Assembly: GCA_016297585.1 (NCBI GenBank)
Contig: JAEDGJ010000070.1
Location: 1-12,428, forward strand
Length of the DNA stretch: 12,428 nucleotides
Direction: 5' to 3'
Source of the DNA: Clostridiaceae bacterium
GTDB taxonomy: Bacteria > Bacillota > Clostridia > Oscillospirales > QAMX01
A model generated the notes under the pieces. The model was not told where the DNA came from. It did not search any database and saw only the letters and a list, made by a program, of their open reading frames with translations. Both the position numbers and the translations under genes were made by a program. Shown one piece after another: positions 6,836 to 12,428 of the stretch (position 1 is its first letter; the number at the start of each line of letters is the position of its first letter).

Positions 6836-8299
6836 ATGACCAAAACACGCGCAGTCAAGATCGCAACCGCGGTGATCGCACTGATTCTGGCGCTGGGGCT
6901 TCTGCTGAGCGTCGGCGCGGGCATCCTGTATACATATGCGGCGACCGATCTTGAAAAACAGCTGAACGAAAAGCTCGCGGGCCTGAAAAACGAGCTTTCC
7001 GCGCTGGACAGCCAGAAAGCGGAGCTGGACAGCAAGCAGGCTGAGATCCAGGCCAACAAAGACGAGGTTGCCTCGCAGATTTCCGACATTGAGGAGCAGA
7101 TCGAGGTGCTCGCCGACCGCCATGCGAGTCTGATGGACGAGAAAACCACGCTCGATCAGCAGATCAGCGTTACGACCCAGCAGATCCGCGTTTCCCAGGA
7201 GATCATCGACGAGCTGACGCTTCAGATCGCCGAGCGGACGCGCGATCTCAAGGACGCCGAGCAGAAGGAAGCGGAAGAATACGAGCTCTTCAAGACCCGC
7301 ATCCGCGCGATGTCCGAAAGCGGAAGCGTGACCGAGCTCGAAATGATCTTCACCGCGTCGAGCCTGACGGACGTGTTCGCGCGTCTGGAGGCGATGACCG
7401 ATATTGCCCGGTATGACCGGAATCTGATGAAGCGGCTTGCCGAGGTGCGCGAATATATCGCGGAGCTGAAGGCGGAGCTGGAAGCCGATCAGCAGGCCGA
7501 ACGGGAAGCGCAGGAAGCGCTCGTCCAGTACGAAGAGGAGCTCGAGCAGCAGACAGAGACGATCCAGACGCTGCTTGTCCGGCTGGACGCGAAGACCCAG
7601 GAAAGCATCGCGGCGCTGAACGAGGCGGAGCTGCTTGAAGAGCTCTTTGAAAAGGAGCTGCAGGCGAATCTCGCGGAGATCGAGGCGCAGAAGGCCGAGA
7701 TCGCGGCGAAACAGGCCGAGATCGACAAGACGAACAGTGCGATCAAGGCGGAACAGGCGGCCGAATCCGCGCGAAAGACCGCCGAGGCTGCCAAAAAGGC
7801 GGCAGAGGAAGCGGCGAAGAATGTCAGCTCGAGCGCGGCCGAGCAGGTGAAGGCGGAGGCGTCCAAGGCGGCTTCCGCGGCGTCGTCCGCGTCCTCCTCC
7901 ACGAAGGTCACCAGCATGACCTGGCCCTGCCCGAGCTCCAGCAATATTACCTCCAAATACGGTATGCGCACCCATCCGATCACCGGCGTATATAAGCTCC
8001 ACAACGGCATCGATATCGCGGCGGCGAAGAACGCCAAGATCGTGGCGGCGGCGTCCGGTACCGTGACGACGGTCAGCTATACGAATGCATGGGGCAATTA
8101 TGTGATCGTCACGCATTCGGGCGGCGTTCAGACGCTGTATGCGCACATGACGGAGGCGACCGTTTCCGAAGGCCAGAAGGTTTCCGCCGGAGACCAGATC
8201 GGCAAGGTCGGCGATACGGGATACGCGACCGGCTACCACCTCCACTTCACGGTGATGGTCAACGGCTCGTCCGTGGATCCGATGAAGTACCTCGGCTAA
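6836..8299 (+). CDS. M23 (LytM) peptidoglycan endopeptidase with long coiled coil
   Basis: The 487-residue product begins with a signal peptide or single anchor (hydrophobic 9-34). A long charged coiled coil follows (about 37-160 and 190-330), then an Ala/Ser linker (about 331-358) and a C-terminal M23 domain (about 362-487). This EnvC-like layout fits an extracellular FtsX partner. Unlike EnvC-type activators, whose LytM site is degenerate, the zinc and catalytic residues are present: H389 and D393 in HNGID, H437 in YAHM, and H468/H470 in the HLH motif. It may therefore cut peptide cross-links itself, with the coiled coil regulating access through FtsEX. The ribosome site AAAAGGAG lies just before the ATG. 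The fourth of five operon genes; 15 bp separate it from the protease gene. Partnership with FtsX is inferred from order and architecture. Confidence 0.88.
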   Translation: MTKTRAVKIATAVIALILALGLLLSVGAGILYTYAATDLEKQLNEKLAGLKNELSALDSQKAELDSKQAEIQANKDEVASQISDIEEQIEVLADRHASLMDEKTTLDQQISVTTQQIRVSQEIIDELTLQIAERTRDLKDAEQKEAEEYELFKTRIRAMSESGSVTELEMIFTASSLTDVFARLEAMTDIARYDRNLMKRLAEVREYIAELKAELEADQQAEREAQEALVQYEEELEQQTETIQTLLVRLDAKTQESIAALNEAELLEELFEKELQANLAEIEAQKAEIAAKQAEIDKTNSAIKAEQAAESARKTAEAAKKAAEEAAKNVSSSAAEQVKAEASKAASAASSASSSTKVTSMTWPCPSSSNITSKYGMRTHPITGVYKLHNGIDIAAAKNAKIVAAASGTVTTVSYTNAWGNYVIVTHSGGVQTLYAHMTEATVSEGQKVSAGDQIGKVGDTGYATGYHLHFTVMVNGSSVDPMKYLG

Positions 8300-8314
8300 A
8301 AGGATTTTTATACC

Positions 8315-9508
8315 ATGAAACGACGCTTTTCGATCGGCTCGATGATCGCCGCTGTCCTTCTGACGGCGGCGGTCACCTTCAATATCTGCTATGTGGCGAT
8401 CTGGAATCACTTCTCGGCCCGGCTTTCGGCACTTTCCGAACGGGAAGAGGAATACGCAAAGCTCAACGAGATCCGGGCGTATCTCTCGGAGTACTATATT
8501 CTGGATGACCTCGATCATGAAACGCTGATCGAAGGCGCGGCGGAGGGCATGATCGCCGCGCTGCCGGACGGCTGGTCGTACTATATGAACGAGTCCGACT
8601 ATGCCGCCTCGCTCGACACGGAAGCGGACGACTTTGTCGGCATCGGCGTGACCGCCTATTTCGACGAAAGCGCCGGGCTGCGCGTGACGGAGGTCTATAC
8701 CGACTCCCCTGCCCAGCGCGCCGGCATCCGCTTTTTTGACCTGATCGTGGCGGTGAACGGGCAGGACACGCTTGAGCTCGGCTCGACGGCGGCGTTCGAC
8801 GCGGTTCGCGGCGAGGAGGGCACCGACGTGGTGCTGACGGTCTTCCGTGCGTCCACCGGCGAAACGCTTGAGATCACGGTGACGCGGGCGCGTATCACGG
8901 AGCATGAGCTGCAGTCGGAGCTTCTCGATAACGGGATCGGCTACATCCGCATCTCCAGCTTTGCGGAGAACGTCAATGTCCAGTTCCGTGCGGCCGTGGA
9001 GGAGCTCTGCGAAAAGGGCGCGAAGTCGCTGATTTTCGACGTGCGCTTCAATCCCGGCGGGAGGCTGGACGTGCTCGCGGATATGCTCGATCTGCTGCTG
9101 CCGGAGGGCACGCTGATCCGCTGGGTCGACAAAAACGGGCGCGAGGGAAGCCTTTCCTCCGACGCCTCGCGCATCGATCTGCCGATGGTCGTGCTGGCGC
9201 ATGAATATTCGTACAGTGCGGCGGAGTTTTTCGCGGCGGCGCTGCAGGAATACGGTGCGGCGGAGGTCGTCGGGATGCAGACGACGGGAAAATGCTTCGC
9301 GCAGACGACCTATCCCCTCTCCGACGGCTCCGCGATCGCCATCTCCACACTGCAGTACACCACGCCGTCCGGCAGGAGCCTCGGCGGCGTCGGCATCACG
9401 CCGGATTATGAGGTCGCGCTGAGCTATGAGCAGACGGTCAAATTCACCACGCTGACGTTCGAAGACGACCCGCAGATGTGTAAGGCGGTCGAAATTCTCA
9501 CCGAATAA
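8315..9508 (+). CDS. S41 (CtpA-like) carboxy-terminal processing protease
   Basis: A 397-residue protein with an N-terminal membrane anchor or signal (hydrophobic 9-30), a PDZ domain (about 105-190, with the GIGV entry and SPAQRAGIRFFDLIVAVNG) and an S41 peptidase core. The Ser/Lys dyad is present: S301 in YSYSAAE and K326 in TTGKCFAQ. The usual GKG after the lysine is GKC here. The conserved LGGVGITPD (356-364) follows. Members cleave protein C-termini outside the membrane. An S41 protease beside an EnvC/M23 gene is a recurrent arrangement, so processing or turnover of wall hydrolases is plausible (inference). Ribosome site AAAAGGA at about 8298-8304. Last gene of the operon, followed by a strong terminator at 9515. 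Confidence 0.88.
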   Translation: MKRRFSIGSMIAAVLLTAAVTFNICYVAIWNHFSARLSALSEREEEYAKLNEIRAYLSEYYILDDLDHETLIEGAAEGMIAALPDGWSYYMNESDYAASLDTEADDFVGIGVTAYFDESAGLRVTEVYTDSPAQRAGIRFFDLIVAVNGQDTLELGSTAAFDAVRGEEGTDVVLTVFRASTGETLEITVTRARITEHELQSELLDNGIGYIRISSFAENVNVQFRAAVEELCEKGAKSLIFDVRFNPGGRLDVLADMLDLLLPEGTLIRWVDKNGREGSLSSDASRIDLPMVVLAHEYSYSAAEFFAAALQEYGAAEVVGMQTTGKCFAQTTYPLSDGSAIAISTLQYTTPSGRSLGGVGITPDYEVALSYEQTVKFTTLTFEDDPQMCKAVEILTE

Positions 9509-9514
9509 TAAAAG

Positions 9515-9563
9515 AAAGCGGTATTCCGAAAGCATGTCCATGCTTTTGCGGGTACCGCTTTTT
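9515..9563 (+). terminator. Strong intrinsic terminator of the ftsEX operon
   Basis: A two-tier hairpin has outer arms 9515-9523 and 9553-9561 and inner arms AAAGCATG and CATGCTTT around a two-base loop, then a T-run (9559-9563). It begins seven bases after the S41 protease stop, a convincing rho-independent terminator for the five-gene operon. Confidence 0.9.
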
Positions 9564-9734
9564 ATTGCATAGGGTGATGCTGCAATTCCACTCAAACCTT
9601 GAAAACAACGGATTTAACGCAGCTTATTCACCTTATTATCGTTTTCACAGAGGCTTATCCTCTCCCCTGCACCTGATAAAGGCAAAAACGGGGGAAAACT
9701 CAGAGCATGCAATATAGAAGGGAACGTTCAAAAT

Positions 9735-10025
9735 ATGAAAACGATTTCTGTCGCTGCGGTTACTGCCGGAGGAAAAACGACGGTTGTCAATGAATTAAAG
9801 AAGCGATTGCGGAATTCACGATCTCTGCATTTCGACAATTATTCTTTTGAGGGTGAAGTTGATGACTTTTACCGATGGGTACTCGATGGGGCAAATTACA
9901 ATGTTTGGAATTTAAATCCCTTGGAAGATGACATTCTAAAAATCAAATCTGCCGGAACATGCGATTATCTGATACTGGACTATCCTTTTGCATGTCGCAC
10001 TTCTATATTCTCCTATCGGGAGTAA
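9735..10025 (+). pseudogene. Truncated P-loop nucleotide kinase-like gene
   Basis: The 96-residue reading frame starts like a small kinase or ATPase of the uridine-kinase group: a P-loop TAGGKTT (residues about 11-17), then the substrate region DNYSFEGEVDDFYRWVLDGANYNVWNL (about 34-60) and LILDYPFA (about 79-86), which is the Walker-B-like strand. Full members, as I recall, run to roughly 180-200 residues, so the lid and C-terminal half are missing. After DYPFA the sequence leaves the family and stops. None of the three frames continues it, so it is a 3' truncation rather than a simple frameshift. AAGGGA at 9718-9723 gives a fair ribosome site. Base composition is AT-richer than all neighbours, a sign of separate origin. 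It may still be translated. Confidence 0.6.
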
Positions 10026-10071
10026 CGTGCTGCCGTCCGCCGCCGGCAAGTTTGAGAAAAGGACGTAAGCA

Positions 10072-10105
10072 AATCCTCCGTATGTTCTATGCCATACGGA
10101 GGATT
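10072..10105. terminator. 13-bp perfect hairpin after the kinase fragment
   Basis: Arms 10072-10084 and 10093-10105 pair perfectly over 13 bp with an 8-base loop. On the + strand it is followed by AACTGTTTTA, on the - strand by TTTGCTT, so it could serve the kinase fragment, the minus-strand gene ending at 10153, or both. Its T-run is weak on either strand. Confidence 0.55.
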
Positions 10106-10121
10106 AACTGTTTTATGAACA

Positions 10122-10143
10122 CCGCCCCATTGCGGCGGGTTTT
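10122..10143 (+). terminator. Short GC hairpin with T-run
   Basis: CCGCC (10122-10126) pairs with GGCGG (10134-10138), then GTTTT. It resembles a small + strand intrinsic terminator in the convergent gap before the minus-strand gene. The stem is only five pairs, so its strength is uncertain. Confidence 0.35.
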
Positions 10144-10152
10144 CGGGTCATA

Positions 10153-11184
10153 TTAAGTGGTATAACCGACGCGCGGCGCGATGGCACGCAGCAGCGCGAG
10201 GAAATCGAGCGACAGCAGATTCCCGCTGCGGCGAACCCCTTTCTGGCCGATGGACGAGGCCTCACCGTTGTCGCCCATATAGAGAAAGCACGGCTCCCCG
10301 GAGATGATGCGGTCGACGCGCAGGACGTCCTCGAACAGTGCGACGGCGAAAACGGGCATCGACGGCGTTTCCCGTTCCTGAACGGCATAGTCCGCCACCC
10401 GGCGCTGCTCCTCTTCCCCGGCGTGTTCATCCGCGAGAAAGAAGAAAAACGAGGTCTTGGAATCCGCGAGCCCCTCCTTCCAGCGGCCGCTGAGAATGTC
10501 GGCTGCGGAATCGTACACGGCATACAGGGCGGCAAGACAGCCCTTGCCGGTCAGCCCGGCGCAGAGCATGCGGGAAGCGGCGCCGTCCGAGCGGATGACG
10601 AACATGGTGTTGTGCAGACCGGTGAGAGTCGAATCCGGGATATCCGAAAAGCAGGCGGTGTCGGAAAGGATCCAGAACGCATGATCCGGGAATTTTTCCG
10701 CCAGCGCACAGCTTTCGCGCAGCGCCTGCGGCGTTACGGCGGTGATGACGCAGGCATAGATGCCGATGGTCTCCCCTTCTTCGATGGCCTTTGCCATCGC
10801 GGCGGTGTTTAAGGCGCCCTCGCCGCTGAAATCGCGGAACTGGACGAGCCACGGGATGTTGTAGCCGTCTGCGGCTTCCCGGTCGCGGATCATCGACGCG
10901 CCCATCGTCCAGGCGTTGTAGCCGACGTTGATGCCGAAGGTGCGGAGCGTGCGGTGATTGACGCGCCGTACGAGATTTTCAATGATGGTATAGTACGCGC
11001 TGTCCTCACTTGCCAGACGCGATCTTGCCGAGGCAAAGAAATTCTTCTGGAATCTGCCGCGGGCGAACTGGCAGCCCCAGTCCGCGAGCTTCCGGATGGT
11101 CTGATGCGGCGCGCGTTCGATATCGGCGATTCCATGGGAAACCGCCGTCTGTATAAAAGCACGTTTGACGTCGTACGGATTCAT
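10153..11184 (-). CDS. Divergent relative of a clostridial radical-SAM family, lacking the cluster cysteines
   Basis: A 343-residue protein. Start at 11184 is chosen because GGAGG lies about ten bases upstream and the promoter is at 11230-11258; the longer frame to 11265 begins above that promoter. Motifs that recall a common uncharacterised clostridial radical-SAM family: FGINVGYNAWTMGASMIRDRE (83-103), GYNIPW (107-112), then EEGETIGIYACVI (135-147), LAEKFPDHAFWILSDT (161-176) and a TMFVIRS strand (193-199). In the recalled family the residues after IPW carry a CNLHCTGCW-type loop that binds the [4Fe-4S] cluster. Here that position reads RDFSGEGALN (117-126) with no cysteine, and no CxxxCxxC occurs anywhere. 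If the relationship holds it cannot do classical radical chemistry, and would be a pseudoenzyme or a repurposed binder. Function unknown. No signal peptide or membrane segment seen. Confidence 0.6.
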   Translation of the reverse strand: MNPYDVKRAFIQTAVSHGIADIERAPHQTIRKLADWGCQFARGRFQKNFFASARSRLASEDSAYYTIIENLVRRVNHRTLRTFGINVGYNAWTMGASMIRDREAADGYNIPWLVQFRDFSGEGALNTAAMAKAIEEGETIGIYACVITAVTPQALRESCALAEKFPDHAFWILSDTACFSDIPDSTLTGLHNTMFVIRSDGAASRMLCAGLTGKGCLAALYAVYDSAADILSGRWKEGLADSKTSFFFFLADEHAGEEEQRRVADYAVQERETPSMPVFAVALFEDVLRVDRIISGEPCFLYMGDNGEASSIGQKGVRRSGNLLSLDFLALLRAIAPRVGYTT

Positions 11185-11229
11185 CGGCTTATAACCTCCG
11201 CTGTCCGGTATAGAGTGGGTACTGATTCT

Positions 11230-11258
11230 ATTATAGGCTTTCCCCGCGCTTTTGAAAA
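11230..11258 (-). promoter_or_regulatory. Promoter of the minus-strand gene
   Basis: Read on the minus strand, a perfect TATAAT (-10, 11235 down to 11230) lies 17 bp from TTTTCA (-35, 11258 down to 11253; four of six consensus matches). Transcription starting near 11223 gives a leader of about 40 bases before ATG 11184, with GGAGG in it. Confidence 0.7.
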
Positions 11259-11446
11259 CGGTCAATTTTTGCTTTCTGTCCTATTGCTGCCGTTTGGTCC
11301 CGAAAAAAGCCGAAAAGACAGTTTTTCGGCGCAAAAAAGCGCATTCTTCCCCGAGCTTCTGCACGCCGGAATGTTTCGGAAGGGTTACAGCCGGATGGGC
11401 AGGCAAAAACTAAATTTGCAATTCTGTTACAGATTAAATAAATAAA
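11259..11446. other. Divergent intergenic region with small hairpins
   Basis: No gene is seen here. It holds an 8-bp stem GCCGAAAA/TTTTCGGC (11309-11316 with 11323-11330), immediately overlapped by GCGC-A6-GCGC (11329-11342). Its right end becomes strongly AT-rich before the ABC gene promoter. The two hairpins may be alternatives to each other, but neither has a clear terminator or riboswitch shape. Confidence 0.4.
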
Positions 11447-11474
11447 TTTACAAACCGATTTTTTGTGCTATACT
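11447..11474 (+). promoter_or_regulatory. Promoter of the ABC exporter gene
   Basis: -35 TTTACA (11447-11452), 16-bp spacer, -10 TATACT (11469-11474) preceded by TG one base upstream (extended -10). Transcription is predicted to begin near 11481, giving about 50 bases of leader before TTG 11532, or almost none before the in-frame ATG at 11484. Confidence 0.7.
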
Positions 11475-11531
11475 GATAATACCATGTTTCCGGCAAGGGA
11501 AAGACCGGAAGCGAATCGGGAGGGATCGGCC

Positions 11532-12428
11532 TTGTTTGCCCTGAACCGCAAATTTACCCTGCTCGACTCCGTACGCATCCCGCTTGAGGTGTCGCCGGGC
11601 TGGACGGGCGCGTATCTGGCGTCGGTGCTGGCGGCGGCGCTGGTACCGGCGGCGCAGGTGACGGCGGTTGCGGGATTTGTCAGCGCCGTCGGACTGCATC
11701 TTGGCGGCGCGTCCGGAGCGGAGATCCTGGCGGCGCCGGCGGTTTTCCTGTTTGTTCTGCTGGCGATCGGCCAGTGCATGCCGCCGCTGCAGAATCTGCT
11801 CCGGCTCCGGCTCGACGCCGCGCTGCGCCGCACGGTGAGGCTTGCGTATTTTGACCGGCTTGCGGCGCTGGAGTACCGGCATATCGAGTCCGACGCCGTC
11901 CGGGAGCTCATCTCCCGGCTGTTTATGCAGCGGGAGCACGCCGACTGCCTCGACGAGTGCATCGCCGAGACCTTTCAGCACACGCTGACGCTGGCGAAGA
12001 TCGCGGTGCAGATCGTCTCGCTGCTGGCCGTCGTCATCCGCTATTCCCCGTGGGTCGGCATCGGGCTGACGGCGGTGATGCTGCCGCTGTGCCTGCTTTC
12101 GGGGAAGATCGGTGAAAAGGACTACGATCTGGCGGCGGAATTCCGGAAGAACTCCATCACCAGCGCCAACCTCGGACAGATACTCCTGCTGCGTCCGTGG
12201 GCGATGGAGCGGTTTCTGTTTGCTTTCTCCGAAAAGCTGAACCGGAAATGGGCGCAGAACTATCGGGTCATTGCACGGAACATGGTTAAAATCACGATGC
12301 ATGAGATGCGGACCGTGCTCCTCTGCGCGTTTGCGGGAACCTTCTTCGGTATGGCGTCGATTCTCGCCATGGCGGGCTTGACCGTATACGGGAAAATGGA
12401 GCTTACCGTCTTTTTGCCGCTGGTGACG
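11532..12428 (+). CDS. ABC exporter membrane subunit, 5' part (runs off window)
   Basis: The frame from TTG 11532 is open for 299 codons to the right edge. The start is chosen on GGGAGGG (11518-11524), seven bases upstream. The product has the pattern of a type-I ABC exporter half: hydrophobic segments about 26-54, 65-86, 151-170, 173-190 and 259-285. Between them lie cytoplasmic stretches with helical patterns (RLDAALRRTVRLAYFDRLAALEY-type coupling region near 93-115, and residues about 200-245). An ATP-binding domain probably follows in the same polypeptide beyond the window, as is usual for this class. No substrate can be named. It is divergent from the minus-strand gene and has its own promoter. 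In-frame ATG 11484 is a possible alternative start without a ribosome site. Confidence 0.75.
   Translation, partial: MFALNRKFTLLDSVRIPLEVSPGWTGAYLASVLAAALVPAAQVTAVAGFVSAVGLHLGGASGAEILAAPAVFLFVLLAIGQCMPPLQNLLRLRLDAALRRTVRLAYFDRLAALEYRHIESDAVRELISRLFMQREHADCLDECIAETFQHTLTLAKIAVQIVSLLAVVIRYSPWVGIGLTAVMLPLCLLSGKIGEKDYDLAAEFRKNSITSANLGQILLLRPWAMERFLFAFSEKLNRKWAQNYRVIARNMVKITMHEMRTVLLCAFAGTFFGMASILAMAGLTVYGKMELTVFLPLVT

Noticed and set aside
5825..9595. A very long open frame (over 1200 codons) on the minus strand opposite ftsX, the M23 gene and the S41 gene
   Set aside because: It is antisense to three genes with clear family motifs and has an arginine- and leucine-rich composition typical of the shadow of GC-rich coding DNA, with no recognisable domain and no good ribosome site noted.
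9599..9639. Promoter for the kinase fragment (TTGAAA at 9599, TATTAT at 9634)
   Set aside because: The spacing is far from 17 bp, and the alternative TTTAAC at 9613 gives only 15 bp. Not good enough to list.

Overview
The window reads as a chromosomal segment of a high-GC (roughly 60%) Gram-positive anaerobe of the Clostridia (Bacillota), plausibly Oscillospiraceae-like. The signs are good AGGAGG-type ribosome sites, SigA-type promoters, a copper-amine-oxidase-N/CAP secreted protein, a CsaB-type cell-wall pyruvyl transferase and a PucR/CdaR-type regulator. The species assignment is inference. Most genes lie on the + strand and concern the cell envelope.

Region 1 (1-1416) opens with a tandem array of 16-bp units, each a small hairpin, ending in a terminator-like stem. 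A secreted protein with a copper-amine-oxidase-N-like wall domain and a degenerate CAP domain follows, and it ends at a 16-bp perfect inverted repeat. Region 2 (1562-3840) has a near-consensus promoter driving a fusion of a GT4 glycosyltransferase with a CsaB-type pyruvyl transferase, probably acting on a secondary cell-wall polymer.

Region 3 (3939-9563) is the core of the window. A promoter overlapped by an inverted repeat leads into a leader containing a possible 28-codon ORF whose ribosome site and AUG sit in a hairpin. A tightly packed operon follows: PucR/CdaR-type regulator, ftsE, ftsX, a coiled-coil M23 peptidase and an S41 (CtpA-like) protease, closed by a strong intrinsic terminator. 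FtsEX would gate the wall hydrolase across the membrane, and the S41 protease may trim or turn over the hydrolase or its partners. The regulator, cotranscribed with overlapping stop and start codons, probably ties this module to a signal.

Region 4 (9564-10143) is conspicuously AT-richer. It holds a truncated P-loop nucleotide kinase-like gene and two hairpins, and looks acquired or decayed. Region 5 is divergent. A minus-strand gene (10153-11184) resembles a clostridial radical-SAM family but lacks the cysteine loop. A + strand ABC exporter starts at TTG 11532 (or ATG 11484) and runs off the right edge. The most unusual items are the cysteine-less radical-SAM relative, the structured leader and small ORF before the regulator-ftsEX operon, and the covarying hairpin array at the left edge.
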